This document shows positions 11,833 through 23,010 of a stretch of DNA of 64,000 bases, in pieces (position 1 is the stretch's first letter; each line of letters starts with the position of its first letter). The DNA is taken from NCBI RefSeq assembly GCF_033958435.1, contig NC_134150.1:34467501-34531500 (forward strand), written 5' to 3'. The position numbers were made by a program, and so were the translations under genes. The notes below the pieces were generated by a model. The model worked only from the letters and a program-made list of their open reading frames with translations. It ran no database searches and had not been told where the DNA came from. Source of the stretch: Carettochelys insculpta (lineage: Eukaryota > Chordata > Testudines > Carettochelyidae).

Positions 11833-13494
11833 TTCACTGAGAAATCTGAAGGAATGCCTGACATAGAGAATGCTAGTGAAAAAGGGGTAGGTTTAGAAGT
11901 TGAAATAAGAAAAGAACAAATTAAAATATACTTAGAAAAATTAGATGTCTGCAAATCACCAGGGCCTGATGAAATGCATCCTAGAATCCTCAAGGAGCTG
12001 ATAGAAGAGGTATCTGAGCCTTTAGCAATCATTTTTGGAAAATCATGGGAGATGGGAGAGATTCCAGAAGACTGGAAAAGGGCAAATATAGTACCCATTT
12101 ATAAAAAGGGGAACAAGAAAAACCTGGGAAACTACAGGCCAGTCAGCTTATCTTCTGTGCCAGGAAAGATAATGGAGCAGGTCATTAAAGAAATCATCTG
12201 CAAGCAATTGGAAGGTGGTAAGGTGATAGGGAACAGCCAGCATGGTTTTGTTAAAAACAGATCATGTCAAACCAATCTAATAGCTTTCTTTGATAGAATA
12301 ACGAGCCTTGTGGATAAGGGAGAAGCGGTGGATATGGTATACCTAGACTTCAGTAAAGCATTTGACACGGTCTCGCATAATATACTTATCAATAAACTAC
12401 GCAAATACAACTTAGATGGGGCTACTATAAGGTGGGTGAACAACTGGCTGGATAACCGTACCCAGAGAGTAGTTATTAATGGTTTTCAATCCTGCTGGAA
12501 AAGTATAACAAGTGGGGTTCCGGAGGGGCCTGTTTTAGGACCGGTTCTGTTCAATATCTTCATTAACAATTTAGATATTGACATAGAAAGTACACTTATT
12601 AAGTTTGCTGATGATACCAAGCGGGGAGGGGTTGCAACTTCTTTGGAGGATAGGGTCATAATTCAAAAGGATCTGGATAAACTGGAGAAATGGGCTGAGG
12701 TAAACAGGATGAAGTTTAATAAGGACAAATGCAAAGTGCTCCACTTAGGAAGGAACAATCAGTGTCACACATACAGAATGGGAAAGGACTGCCTAGGAAT
12801 GAGTACAGCAGAAAGGGATCTAGGGGTTATAGTGGACCACAAGCTAAATAGGAGTCAACAGTGTGATGCTGTTGTGAAAAAAGCAAACATGATTCTAGGA
12901 TGCATTAACAGGTGTGTTGTGAACAAAACACGAGAAGTCATTCTCCCGCCCCACTCTGCACTGGTTAGGCCTCAGCTGGAGCATTGTGTCCAGTTCTGGG
13001 CACTGCAGTTCAGCAAGGATGTGGAGAAATTGGAGAGGGTCCAGAGGAGAGCAACGAGAATGATCAAAGGTCTAGAGAACATGACCTATGAAGAAAGGCT
13101 GAAAGAATTAGGCTTGTTTAGTTTGGAAAAGAGAAGACTGAGGGGGGACATGATAGCAGTTTTCAGGTATCTAAAAGGGTGTCATAAGGCAGAGGGAGGG
13201 AACTTGTTCTTCCTTGCCTCTGAGGATAGAACAAGAGGCAATGGACTTAAATTGCAGCAGGGGAGGTTCAGGTTGGACATTAGGAAAAAGTTCCTAACTG
13301 TCAGGGTGATCAAACATTGGAACGAATTGCCAAGGGAGGTGGTAGAATCTCCATCACTGAAGATATTTAAGAGTAGTTTAGATAGATGGCTTTCAGGGAT
13401 GGTCTAGAAAGTGCTTGGTCCTGCCATGAGGGCAGGGGGCTGGACTCGATAACCTCTCGAGGTCCCTTCCAGTCCTACTCTTCTATGATTCTAC
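11833..13494 (+). mobile_element. CR1 LINE, 5' truncated, inserted into the RTE LINE
   Basis: Begins inside ORF2 just upstream of the reverse-transcriptase domain and ends with the CR1 3' signature: GGTCCCTTCCAGTCCTACTC, then TTCTATGATTCTA. CR1 elements end in a short ATTCTATG-type repeat rather than poly(A). The insertion sits in the antisense 3' region of the RTE LINE, with CTACGTAGATC before and CTACGGATC after, possibly an imperfect target duplication. It is one of the youngest elements here, as its frame is uninterrupted. Confidence 0.85.
11854..13407 (+). CDS. CR1 ORF2 fragment: reverse transcriptase and C-terminal domain (517 codons, uninterrupted)
   Basis: Part of the CR1 polyprotein that copies element RNA into DNA at the target site. 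The first ATG is internal to ORF2, so this is not a native start, and the endonuclease half is missing through 5' truncation. Visible RT blocks: [10 protein letters not shown] (about residues 34-43), [10 protein letters not shown] (92-101), motif A DFSKAFD (165-171), motif B region [10 protein letters not shown] (221-230, usually GVPQGSVLGP) and motif C FADD (251-254, catalytic aspartates present). Beyond the RT come [20 protein letters not shown] and [10 protein letters not shown], typical of CR1 C-termini. A natural stop precedes the CR1 3' UTR. The uninterrupted frame suggests a recent insertion, but the Gln-to-Glu and Ser-to-Pro changes in motif B probably reduce activity. It is not a host gene. 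Confidence 0.9.
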   Translation: MPDIENASEKGVGLEVEIRKEQIKIYLEKLDVCKSPGPDEMHPRILKELIEEVSEPLAIIFGKSWEMGEIPEDWKRANIVPIYKKGNKKNLGNYRPVSLSSVPGKIMEQVIKEIICKQLEGGKVIGNSQHGFVKNRSCQTNLIAFFDRITSLVDKGEAVDMVYLDFSKAFDTVSHNILINKLRKYNLDGATIRWVNNWLDNRTQRVVINGFQSCWKSITSGVPEGPVLGPVLFNIFINNLDIDIESTLIKFADDTKRGGVATSLEDRVIIQKDLDKLEKWAEVNRMKFNKDKCKVLHLGRNNQCHTYRMGKDCLGMSTAERDLGVIVDHKLNRSQQCDAVVKKANMILGCINRCVVNKTREVILPPHSALVRPQLEHCVQFWALQFSKDVEKLERVQRRATRMIKGLENMTYEERLKELGLFSLEKRRLRGDMIAVFRYLKGCHKAEGGNLFFLASEDRTRGNGLKLQQGRFRLDIRKKFLTVRVIKHWNELPREVVESPSLKIFKSSLDRWLSGMV

Positions 13495-13527
13495 GGATCA
13501 CACCCTTCGTAGTTCCATTTGGGATCA

Positions 13528-14177
13528 TCATTTGCAGCGTCGACTGTGACTGTGAAGGCCCACATGAGAGTGACAGTCCTTGCTGCATCTGTTGCATGTG
13601 TAATGGATGTCTGGCAGGTCCTTACTGTGCTTTCTCTGGGCTCGCTTCTTCTCTGCTGGCTGTCTGATCCTCATCTCACGCTTCTGAAGGCCCTTGTGTA
13701 GTCCCTGCCTCCATCTGCTGCGAGTGTCTGCCAGCTCCTCCCAACTGTCCGGCTCAATGTCTACCTCCCTAAGGTCCCTCTTGCAAACATCTCTGTAGTG
13801 CAACTGGGGGCGTCTGGGAGGTCTTTTGCCAGAGGCTAGCTTGCCATACAGGATGTCTTTTGGGATCCTTCCATCATTCATCCTGTGGATGTGGCCAAGC
13901 CAGCGGAGCCGCCACTGCCTGAGGAGGGTGTGCATGGTTGGGATTCCAGCTTGCTCAAGGATGGCGGTGTTGGATACTCTGTCCTTCCATGATATTCCAA
14001 GGATGCGCCTGAGGCAGTGCAAGTGGAAGACGGTTAGCCTTTTTTCCTGGTGGGCATACAGGGTCCAAGACTCACGGCCGTAAAGGAGGGTGCTGAGGAT
14101 GCAGGCTCTGTAGACTTGCATTTTGGTGTGGGTGTACAACTTGATGTTATTCCACACTCTCTCGCTGAGTCTGGTAC
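13528..14177 (-). pseudogene. C-terminal part of a non-LTR retrotransposon polyprotein (RTE-type)
   Basis: Encodes the region after the reverse-transcriptase catalytic core of a LINE ORF2. Visible blocks in order are MQVYRACILSTLLYGRESWT, RRILGISWKDRVSN, RQWRLRWLGHIHRM, GKRPPRRPQLHYRDVCKRDL and SRWRQGL. A terminal zinc-finger-like segment (CNRCSKDCHSHVGLHSHSRR) has the C-x2-C...H...H pattern common at the end of such proteins. The catalytic YADD motif is absent because the copy is 5' truncated at 14177; residues encoded beyond that point are flanking DNA. The frame is open to its natural stop. The ILSTLLYG and RRLRWLGH blocks fit RTE-like elements, but a related clade is possible. It cannot retrotranspose. 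Confidence 0.65.
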
Positions 14178-14394
14178 TGTCAGCAGTGGCAGTGAACCAA
14201 AGCAGCAAATATGAAATACAGATACACAGATCAATATTACAAACTTCTCCTACAAAAATCATGCAATCATACAAATAGGATAATCATGTTCCAAAAGCCA
14301 CAACCTCACCAATATTTGACATGAACCATCTTGCATAAAGCATGTTTTAATTGTGATATGCATATCATAAGCATATTTTCATAAAGCAGAGAAA

Positions 14395-15080
14395 ATATTA
14401 CATCACAGCAACACCCTTCTTAAATTGTAGACACCAGAACTGAACAAGATATTTCAGCAGTGGCAAAACCAGAGCGTAATACAGGACGTGTATTCAAGAT
14501 TCCCCTGTCTATGCATGAAGAGATAACATTAGCCTTTTCTGCCATAGCAACGTACTGGCAACTCATGCTCAGCTGATTATCCACTTCCACCCCCAAATCT
14601 TACCAAATCTTTTTTCAGAGGCTCTGATACCCAATATGTGGGACTCTACATATAGCCTACATTATTTGTCCTTAAATGTATACATATAGCCATTAATATT
14701 GTTTAATAACTTATCAAATCACAACTCTAGATCCAGTATCTGAGAGGTAGCTGAGTGAGCCTGTATCTTCAAAAATAACAAGAAATCCTGTGGCACCTTA
14801 TAGACTAACAGATGTTTTGGAGCATAAGCTTTCATGGGCAATGACCCACTTCGTCAGAGGGATGAAGCGGGTCTTTGCCTATGAAAGCTTATGCTCCAAA
14901 ACATCTGTTAGTCTATAAGGTGCCACAGGACTTCTTGTTGTAGATCAGTGATCTGTTCTCTTCAGAGTTGCCATTCCCTCAATTTGCATGTCAACTGAAA
15001 ATTTTGTTGGCAATGATGTTATGTTTTCTTCCAGATTATTTATTCTTGGTCCTACATTTTTATCTTTTAACATTTTTATC
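14395..15080 (-). mobile_element. Diverged CR1-like fragment, interrupted by a Penelope foldback
   Basis: Antisense CR1 text is recognisable (AGACACCAGAACTGAACAAG, CCACTTCCACCCCCAAATCT) up to about 14727. It resumes after the insertion with TGATGTTATGTTTTCTTCCA. Many substitutions make it one of the older CR1 copies; outer limits are approximate. Confidence 0.55.
14743..14940. mobile_element. Penelope-derived foldback element, 198 bp, imperfect 15-bp TSD
   Basis: Two inverted copies of a Penelope terminal sequence meet head to head: TCCTGTGGCACCTTATAGAC, ACATCTGTTAGTC and TTTGGAGCATAAGCTTTCAT occur on the left and their complements on the right, around CACTTCGTCAGAGGGATGAAGCGGG. Flanks TAGATCCAGTATCTG and TAGATCAGTGATCTG look like a slightly diverged 15-bp target duplication. 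No coding sequence, so it was presumably mobilised in trans. Confidence 0.75.
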
Positions 15081-15472
15081 AATTTGTGTAGCACCTCACT
15101 AGAACCATGCCCATTATATGTTAATGCTACCTTAAAAGGAGATTATCACCACAGATATTCTACCATTTGTCAGATGTGTGTCAAAACAAGTAAATTACAG
15201 CCAAATATTCTCATGTTTGCTCTCGTAAGAGAATGTTACACAATGAAGCCTGCTTTATAGTGACTACAGAGAAAAGAGGCTTTAAAAATCAGTTACTTAA
15301 TAGGAATGTAACAGCAACGAAGGGTCCTGTGGCACCTTACAGACTAACAGAAAAGTTTTGAGCATGAGCTTTCATGAGCACAGACTCACTTCATCAGATG
15401 CAGGTCTTGGAAATCTGCAAGGCCAGGTATAAATAAACCAGAGCAAGGGTGGGGATAACAAGGTTAGCTCAG

Positions 15473-16213
15473 TCAGCAAGGATGAGGCTTACTACCAGCA
15501 GTTGATCTGGAGGTGTGAGCACCAAGGGAGGGGAAGCTGCTTTTGTATTTAGCCAGCCATTCACAGTCTTTGTTTAAGCCTGAGCTGAGGGCGTCGAATT
15601 TGCAGATGAATTGTAGCTCAGAAATTTCTCTTTGGAGTCTGGTCCTGAAATTTCTTTGCTGTAGGATAGCTACTTTTAAGTCTGCTACTGTGTGGCCAGG
15701 GAGATTGAAGTGCTGTCCTACGGGTTTTTGTATATTACCATTTCTGATATCTGATTTGTGTGCATATATTCTTTTACATAGAGACTGTCCAGTTTGTCCG
15801 ATGTATATACCAGAGGGGCATTGCTGGCACATGATGGCATAAATTATATTGGTAGATGTGCAGCTGAATGAACCCACGATGGTGTGGCTGATGTGGTTAG
15901 GTCCTGTAATGATGTTGCTGGTGTAGATATGTGGGCAGAGCTGGCAACGAGGTTTGTTGCATGGATGGGTCCCTGAGTTAGGGTGACTGTGGTGCGGTGT
16001 ATAGTTGCTGGTTAGGATTTGCTTCAGGTTGGCAGGTTGTCTGTGGGCAAGGACTGGTCTGCCTCCCAAGGCCTGTGAAAGTGGGGGGTCATTGTCCAGG
16101 ATGGGTTGTAAATCCCTGATGATGCGCTGTAGAGGTTTTAGCTGAGGACTGTAGGTGATGGTTAGTGGTGTTCTGTTGGTTTCTCTCTTGGGCTTGTCCT
16201 GTAGTAAGACGCT
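15473..16213 (-). pseudogene. Penelope-like element: RT C-terminal linker and GIY-YIG endonuclease
   Basis: Encodes the C-terminal part of a Penelope-like polyprotein, whose GIY-YIG nuclease nicks target DNA to prime reverse transcription. The frame is open from the CTTA repeat. First comes a linker (KPLQRIIRDLQPILDND, then PVLAHRQPANLKQ), then a Cys-rich segment (CNKPRCQLCPHI) and the nuclease core. The core contains YAIMCQQCPSGIYIGQTGQS, the Arg-bearing CKRIYAHKSDI, PVGQHFNLPGHT and the region with the putative catalytic Glu, QREISELQFICKF, ending near GLNKDCEW. These blocks are in the expected order with no internal stop. The element is 5' truncated, so the RT fingers and palm are absent and no native start exists. 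Confidence 0.85.
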
Positions 16214-16253
16214 TCTTACTTACTTACTTACTTACTAAGAAGCCTCTTACTAC
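16203..16253. repeat. (CTTA)n microsatellite inside an inverted repeat
   Basis: About six CTTA units are flanked by GTAAGACGCTTCTT and AAGAAGCCTCTTAC, which pair with each other. It marks the junction between the coding part and the inverted right end of the Penelope-like element. Confidence 0.8.
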
Positions 16254-16362
16254 AGCTCATGCTCAAAACTTTTCTGTTAGTCTATAAGGTGCCACAGGAC
16301 CCTTCGTTGCTGTTACAGATCCAGACTAAGACGGCTACCCCTCCGATACTTAATAGGAATGT

Positions 16363-19042
16363 TCACCTTATAAAATGGAGCTTTAATTAACTCAATACAT
16401 GGAGTGTATTTTGAAGACTTTGAAGTGTTTTTCAAAGGCCAACTCTAAGACTCATTTGAGTTCATGAAAAAATTCCCATTGACTTTCAGTACCTAACAAA
16501 GATACAAATTAATAAGAATGGTATTGTTAGGTTGTGAATTTGCACATTATCATGTAACGTATTTTTCTCTATACTTGCTTCTCTTAGCAGCAAAAGAAAG
16601 TTAGAAAGAATTCCAACAACTTCTCCTTTTTCACCAATAGGTGGCTTTAGACATTTCCCGTCATTATAATACACATGTAAGAATATCGGATTTTGAATGT
16701 GATTCATAATTTGAGGATTTACATTTTTTTAAATGGCTGCCTTACCTACCTGTCATATCATCACAGTCATTCACATGATTTGCATGTTTCTAATGTTCAT
16801 TTAATCCTCACATTTCATGCAACTTGTTTTTAATTCTCATGTTTCTAAGATTGCAGCATAATTTAAAATGTGTAATGTTGTTAAAGTGCCCTGATGACTT
16901 TACATTAACTAGACTACATATATCAATTTTACCAAGTGATGTATTTTTCTTTTATCAGCATAGGCAGTGTCATGTGATCTTATTTTCAACAGCAATTACT
17001 TCCTGTTGTGAGTTCAACTGTTTGAAATACTCTGCAAAAATCCTCAGCTGCAGGAAATAGTCCTGTTCTATTAAAATATTTTCTAGTTATGCAAGGTATT
17101 TCCCTAATGAATTGCTTTGGTTTTCTGAACTCTTTAGACACAGTTCAGTTTAATCAGATTATTTGCAAAAGCAAGATACCTTTTTAGCATTAATAATTTC
17201 AAAGAGCTTTTCTTAGAGCTGATAAATGTTTACATTAGATCCTTTCAAATAGCAGCAGTAGGAAAATAAGATATACTAACAATATTCTGTATTCTTAGTG
17301 AGATTAAATCTCAAATGAAAACTAAACAGTGATTTTCCATTCTGATAAAGACCAATTTACTCACTTCAATCCCTTAAAACGCAACTAACAAAATATTTCC
17401 TTTTTTCATGCCAGCAGCAAAACCTATTATTAGTTGTATAAAAAATGAGGAAAGGAGACTTCAAATCACTAACAGTCTGTTATTTCTGTTACGAAGTGTA
17501 TTAAATATTTGCTGTGTTATTTGTTGAAACAGAAGCAAATACATTTCAATGTGTGCTTATCGAGGCAGCGTTCAGTACAAACAGTTCTGCTTTGATTAAA
17601 ATGAAACCACTTTCATAAACAATAAATTAGTTAGAGAGCCTCTGGTAATACCAAAAGTATTTATTTAGGGTTAAATCTGAAAGCCTCATGCTCTGTAGGC
17701 CAGTTTACATCAAGCAATGATGAAAGTAGTTTCATAGCTTCAGTAGCAATGGCTTAAATCTGTCACTTACATCAGTATCTAATTATAGAAGACTGGATCA
17801 TGGTGTGACTCTGCCAGCTTCACCCAGTACACCATCCAGCACAGCTGAGTCAGTATGTTCAAGAGGTAGAAGTCTGCCATTCACAGGCTACCCACCTGGC
17901 ACAAGTGGATGCAGAAAGGAATCCTGCCTCTTTCAGGCCTGATTAGATTCCTGGATTATTCTTGGGCCAATGCAGAATAACCCCACCTCTTGCACAAAAT
18001 AGATTGATCAAAACCAGGTTGATGAAGTCTTGACCTTTCGAAGGCATCTGTCTTTGAAGATGATAAGACTGATGAGAATTGTGGTTATTCTGTGATCTCT
18101 TTATCTATTCAAACCCACAAACACATGCTTCACCCACAAGCATCTTTAAAGACATCTAAATCAGGTGCAGTTTGGAAGAAAAAAAAGCAGTTTAAGCACA
18201 GACTACATAATTATTTAATTGTCAATTAAGAGACCAATTCTGCAAGCACTTTTTCATCCGCAGAAGTTCAGATGTTTGTACAGACAGAAAGTGCAAACCA
18301 GAAATCTGCTATCTGAATTACACTGGAGACTTGCATTCTTCGTCACTTTACAGGAAACTTGTCTGCTGTGCAACACAGTTGCGAAAGGATAAAAGGCTGC
18401 ATGATGGGGAGAGCATTTGCAGTTCTGGCAAAGGAGGATGTTTTCTCCTAAAATGAATCCTGCCTCAGGAATGTAGAAACTTCTGATTTTTTTTTCTTTT
18501 TATGCAAAAAGTCTAAAGTATTAAGTTATAGCTGACATGGCAATCTGTCCTTACAGAATGAAATGCAGGTGTTGGTAATGCCAATACTAGCTTCGCCTCT
18601 TTGGCACTACTCCCACTTTGTTGGACTACAGAATCCTAGATATATTTCTGCCAGACAATGTATTAACTTTAGCCCATTGATTGCAGTTGAGTTATACTGT
18701 TGAAATTGAGAGCAGAATTTGGCCAAGTGAATCTTACTGCTCAGAAGTGAAAGAGGCTGGTAGCGCAGTGCTGCTCTGGTAGTTTCTTTGCAAGCATTAC
18801 CATAAATCCCTGCCAAGACTGGTCAGCCCTGACCTGCAACATTCCAGCCTTAGGCCTTTTTGGATCATGTCAATTTTTTTGCCACTTTTGTGTTGCAGGC
18901 AAATGTTCACTACAGAACAAATCTGAGGCTATTAGACCTACAGATCAAGGATTGCAGGCTATCAAACTCTTATGTGAGACAGTAGATTTCAGACTCTGCT
19001 GTATCAGGATGAAAGGTAAAAAACTCTTAAACTAAACACACT
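16363..19042. other. Unique, AT-rich, no gene recognised
   Basis: About 2.7 kb without clear transposon motifs. Frames are short and unconserved-looking. One of the longer repeat-poor stretches of the window; conserved non-coding elements could be present but cannot be judged from a single sequence. Confidence 0.45.
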
Positions 19043-19310
19043 GACTGCATCTACACTGCCCCTCCCTTCTGGAAGGGGCATGGTAATGAGCACAGCAGAA
19101 GATGCAAATGAGGCCCAGATTAAAATATCTTGTGCCTCATTTGCATATTCCTGTGAGATCTTGCTTATGGAAGATCCCCTTCCAAAAGCAAAAGCTGCCA
19201 TGTAGACAGGGTTCCTTTGGAAGGAAACGGGTCGTTCTGAAGGAAACCCCCCTTCTGGAAGGCCCTTTTTCTGCAAACATTTGAAGCCAAAGGATCTTTT
19301 GGAAGAGACG
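19043..19310. mobile_element. Foldback MITE fragment, left arm only
   Basis: The left end GACTGCATCTACACTGCCCC matches the GGCTRYGTCTACAC family terminus with one change. Inverted blocks (TGCAAATGAGGC with GCCTCATTTGCAT; TTCTGGAAGGGG with CCCCTTCCAAAA) and AGGAAAC/GTTTCCTT near the centre follow. No right terminus with GTAGAC..GCC is found downstream, so the right arm is lost. Confidence 0.6.
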
Positions 19311-20372
19311 GCAGAGGTTGGTCCAATTCAGATGTTGCAGCAAAGGGAATTCTCTGCTAGAAAATTGTGCAAAGAATCCAGGCCCCTCATATCAACTGAG
19401 TGGCACACAGGGACAGGATCTCACAATACATTCTATCTCAATATGTTGACTCAGAGATCAACTAACATGGAAACTACATATTTTTTACAATGTTATCAAA
19501 TTTAGTAAGGGTCTTGGGTTTTGCCAGAGAGCAATTTTGAAATTATTCTTCCTCTCCAACAGGTGCCCTTGTCCAATTACAATAGACAAAGTCAAAGGCT
19601 ATTACATTTGATTTAATAATTTTCCCTCATGCATTAAGAGATGTAAGTGATGTAAAATGGAACATAATACAAATTAAATGCCTTTGAGAGTCACTGTATG
19701 TGCATTAATACTATTCTCAGAAACACTGATAGTGTATGGTGTTTCATTCTGCTTGTTTCTGTTACTAGTATTCTACAGGTTTAATCTTCTTAAATACACT
19801 GCCTACATTCTACTTTCATTTATTTACATTTGCCTTTTTTCACTTAACAGATTATTCAATTTAAATATATATTATAATTGAAGATTCTTTGATACTTTCC
19901 TCTCAGATCTAGTTTAACATTAAAGATAACTTCTGCCTTCATTTTTACTTACTGGATAGTAGATGTAAAGGTAGAATTTTATAAAGATACATTGAAGCCA
20001 ATAGGTGATTTATCATGGACTTCTGTGGAAACAGGTAGACAAATGCCATGCACTTCTGAAAACCTCATCTTTCGTCTTAAACTTTGATAAAGCATCAAAT
20101 TTCCATTAGTGTAAACTGAGGATCTGATATCAAATAGAATCATATGGCTGCAGAAAGCCATTTTAATAGCACAATATTTGATCTCTGCAATAGGCATTTC
20201 TATTTGAGCAGATAATTGTAATCTTTGTTCTAAATATTTGCCAACTTCCTCTCCACAGGTTAAAGCCTATATCTGGGAGCAGACTAAAGGAAGGGAATTA
20301 CTGGAGAAATACTAGATGGAATATAACATCCTCTAAAGTACAAAAGCATTAGAAGAACCACTGAGTGTAGGT
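19311..20372. other. No recognisable gene
   Basis: AT-rich unique-looking DNA; nothing beyond short frames. Confidence 0.4.
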
Positions 20373-20480
20373 ACAGCAACGAAGGGTCCTATGGCACTTT
20401 ATAGACTAACAGAAAAGTTTTGAGCATGAGTTTTCGTGAGCACAGACTGACTTCATCAGATGCTGGTCTCTCTGAAACTT
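20373..20480. mobile_element. Penelope-type terminal fragment
   Basis: ACAGCAACGAAGGGTCCTAT, then TATAGACTAACAGAAAAGTT, then TTTTGAGCATGAGTTTTCGT and ACTTCATCAGATGC match the left end of the element at 15.3 kb, with a few substitutions. No coding sequence; target duplication not resolved. Confidence 0.7.
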
Positions 20481-20519
20481 GAGGGTACATAGGCATTTGC
20501 GATGTGAAGGGTGGCCTTC

Positions 20520-22090
20520 AAAATCAGTTGTGTCAAAAGGAGAGATTACTTACCTTTTACATAAATGGAGTTCTAAAATGAGAAATTAGTTACCTTGTAT
20601 AGTACTTGGAGTTTGCTTCACATGAGTATATATGCAGCCTATGTACTCTCACTCAGCGATTTTTCTGCTGGTAGAGTTCATGCATCTCTGCCTGTGCTGT
20701 ACACCAACTTATACTACAGAGTGAGGACACACAGAGAAGGGCAGACATCCCACTACTCCACTTGCTTTTCAACCTCAGAGCAAGCTAAAACTCCAAAACA
20801 AAGGGGAAAAGAGAACATGTACTGGAGCTCCCATGGGCTAGGTCTACACGTGCACGCTACATCGAAATAGCTTATTTCGATGTAGCGACATCAAAATAAG
20901 CTATTTCGATGAATAACGTCTACACGTCCTCCAGGGCTGGCAACGTCGACGTTCAACTTCGACGTTGGGCAGCACCACATCGAAATAGGCGCTGCAAGGG
21001 AACGTCTACACACCAAAGTAGCACACATCGAAATAAGGATGCCAGACACAGCTGCAGACAGGGTCACAGGGCGGACTCAACAGCAAGCCGCTCCCTTAAA
21101 GGGCCCCTCCCAGACACAGTTGCACTAAACAACACAAGATCCACAGAGCCGACAACTGGTTGCAGACCCTGTGCATGCAGCATGGATCCCCAGCTGCTGC
21201 AGCAGCAGCCAAAAGCCCTGGGCTAAGGGCTGCTGCACACGGTGACCATAGATCCCCACAGGGGCTGGAGAGAGAGCGTCTCTCAACCCCTCAGCTGATG
21301 GCCGCCATGGCGGACCCCACTATTTCGATGTTGCGGGACGCAGATCGTGTACACGTGCCCTACTTCGACGTTCAACTTCGAAGTAGGGCGCTATTCCCAT
21401 CCCCTCATGGGGTTAGTGACTTTGACGTTTCGCCACCTAACGTCGATTTCAACTTCGAAATAGCGCCCAACACGTGTGGCCATGACGGGCGCTATTTCAA
21501 AGTTGGCGCCGCTACTTCGAAGTAGTGTGCACATGTAGACGCAGCCATGGGGACAAAACGTCCCAAAAAACCCCAGTTATGGCCAAAAGTAAGTAACCAT
21601 TCTTTCAACAAAATATGTCCCTATGGGTACTCCTCATGAGAAGGCAGCCAAGGAGTACCTTAACAGCTTGGAAGCTGCCAAGTTGGATCCAGTACAAAGT
21701 GTACAACAGCTTCACCAAAGGCCCCATCATTCTGGAGAACAGGAGTACAGCACAATGCTTGGTTACTGCATTGCAAATGTAACTGAAAGGTGAAGGCAAC
21801 AGAAGCAGGTTACCCTTATGGAGTGAGCAGTGAGTCTCAGAAGAAGGTGCATCCCAGAGGACTCAAACATGACAAAATACACTCCAATAACCTTTGGGAA
21901 GGGTTCCATCTGGTGAAGATAGAAACCCAGGTCTTGTGTTAAATCCAGTCTATGAAGATGAGCATCTTCTCTGGAAGATTTAACTTGAGCTAAAATACCC
22001 GCAACTGAATGTCCTGATTGATGTGGACTGTGATTACATGTTAGAAAGGAAGTTTGGGTGAGGCACATGCCTATCACTGTGGCCAAGGAA
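20520..22090 (-). mobile_element. Probable DIRS-like fragment, interrupted by family B copy 2
   Basis: Blocks such as GATTACTTACCTTTTAC and AAAAGTAAGTAACCATTC resemble DIRS-type termini, and the antisense strand has a degraded segment (LHRLDLTQDLGFYLHQMEPF) reminiscent of the recombinase region of the neighbouring copy. Strongly diverged. The assignment rests mainly on similarity to the adjacent, better-preserved element and remains tentative. Confidence 0.4.
20836..21546 (+). mobile_element. Foldback DNA transposon, family B copy 2, TSD ATG
   Basis: Same structure as the B copy at 4.7 kb but in opposite orientation: ends GGCTAGGTCTACACGTGCAC and the complement of GGCTGCGTCTACATGTGCAC, arms with ATCGAAATAG and GACGTTCAACTTCGACG, and the GC-rich core with CCCTTAAAGGGCCCC. 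An exact ATG duplication flanks it (20833-20835 and 21547-21549). A 121-codon frame (21160-21525, starting MQTLCMQHGSPAAAAA) is uninterrupted and parallels the one in copy 1, and a second overlapping 105-codon frame (20909-21226) is also preserved in both copies. Confidence 0.9.
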
Positions 22091-22574
22091 TGAGAAAAAA
22101 CAGTTACTCGTTTTGTAACTCTTCTTCAAGTTATGGTGCTCCTGGGCATTCCAATATGTGTGTGTGCATGCCATGTGCATGGTTTTGGGAAGATTTTCCC
22201 CAGCAGTATTCATTGTTTCAGCTGAAGCACCCCCTGTGGTGACACTGCCTATAAAAAAACCTGCCTACCCAAGCCCCGGCTCAGTTTCTTTCTATTAGAC
22301 AATCTGACAGAGGAGAGGCTGGAGAGTCTGTAATGGACAAGAGCAACCCATCCTGAAGAACAACAGTTACAAGGTGAGTACTAATTTTCTCCTTCAAGTG
22401 ATTGTTCCCGTGCATTCCACTATGTGACTTACTAGCAGTATGCCCTGGAGATGGGACCAGATCTTATCTTTGTTTGGTAGCTCACTCCAGGACCACCCTG
22501 CCAAAACTGGCATCTTCCCATTCCTGCTGTACAAGGGCATATTATGAGCCAATGGCCACATTGCTGCCCTGCAG

Positions 22575-23010
22575 GGCTGTGTCTACACGTGCCCCAAACT
22601 TCGAAATGGCCATGCAAATGGCCATTTCGAAGTTTACTAATGAAGCGCTGAAATGCATATTCAGCGCTTCATTCGCATGCGGGCGGCAGCGGCGCTTCGA
22701 AATTGACGAGCCTTGCCGCCGCGCGGCGCGTCCAGACGGGGCTCCTTTTCAAAAGGGCCCCGCCTACTTCGAAGTCCCCTTATTCCCATGAGCTCATGGG
22801 AATAAGGGGACTTCGAAGAAGGTCGCGTCCTTTCGAAAAGGAGCCCCGTCTGGACGCGCCGCGCGGCGGCAAGGCTCGTCAATTTCGAAGCGCCGCTGCC
22901 GCCCGCATGCTAATGAAGCGCTGAATATGCATTTCAGTGCTTCATTAGTAAACTTCGAAATGGCGACTTGCATGGCCATTTCGAAGTTTGGGGCACGTGT
23001 AGACACAGCC
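22575..23010. mobile_element. Foldback MITE, family A copy 3, TSD CAG, in DIRS
   Basis: The best-preserved A copy: 436 bp, ends GGCTGTGTCTACACGTGCCC on both arms, at least nine TTCGAA or near-TTCGAA sites, and a perfect centre (CCCTTATTCCCATGAGCTC with its complement). GCCGCGCGGCGCGTCCAGAC is present on both arms. An exact CAG duplication flanks it (22572-22574, 23011-23013). The high CpG content has survived, which suggests it is young. Confidence 0.92.

Larger units (their letters stand above)
11791..14177 (-). mobile_element. RTE-type LINE fragment, 5' truncated, interrupted by CR1
   Basis: Flanked by an exact 10-bp duplication TGTCAGCAGT (11781-11790 and 14178-14187). The 3' end lies at the left and carries a short CTA-type trinucleotide tail (AGTAATAGCAGTAGTAGTAG on the plus strand), as expected for a LINE using a simple-repeat tail. 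The 3' part at 11791-11832 is separated from the coding part at about 13501-14177 by a younger CR1. Removing the CR1 joins CTACGTAGATC to ACACCCTTCGTAG. The clade is inferred from the protein and is not certain. Confidence 0.7.
15310..16346 (-). mobile_element. Penelope-like retroelement (3' part) with inverted ends and 16-bp TSD
   Basis: About 1 kb flanked by an exact TACTTAATAGGAATGT duplication (15294-15309 and 16347-16362). The left end begins AACAGCAACGAAGGGTCCTG and the right end carries its complement, so roughly 100-bp terminal sequences sit in inverted orientation around a GIY-YIG coding segment. Inverted or direct terminal repeats and GIY-YIG endonucleases are characteristic of Penelope-like elements. 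A small CTTA microsatellite lies inside the right end. The reverse-transcriptase core is missing. Confidence 0.85.

Noticed and set aside
15473..16069. GIY-YIG frame as a host DNA-repair nuclease
   Set aside because: The flanking linker, inverted ends and 16-bp duplication identify it as part of a Penelope-like element.
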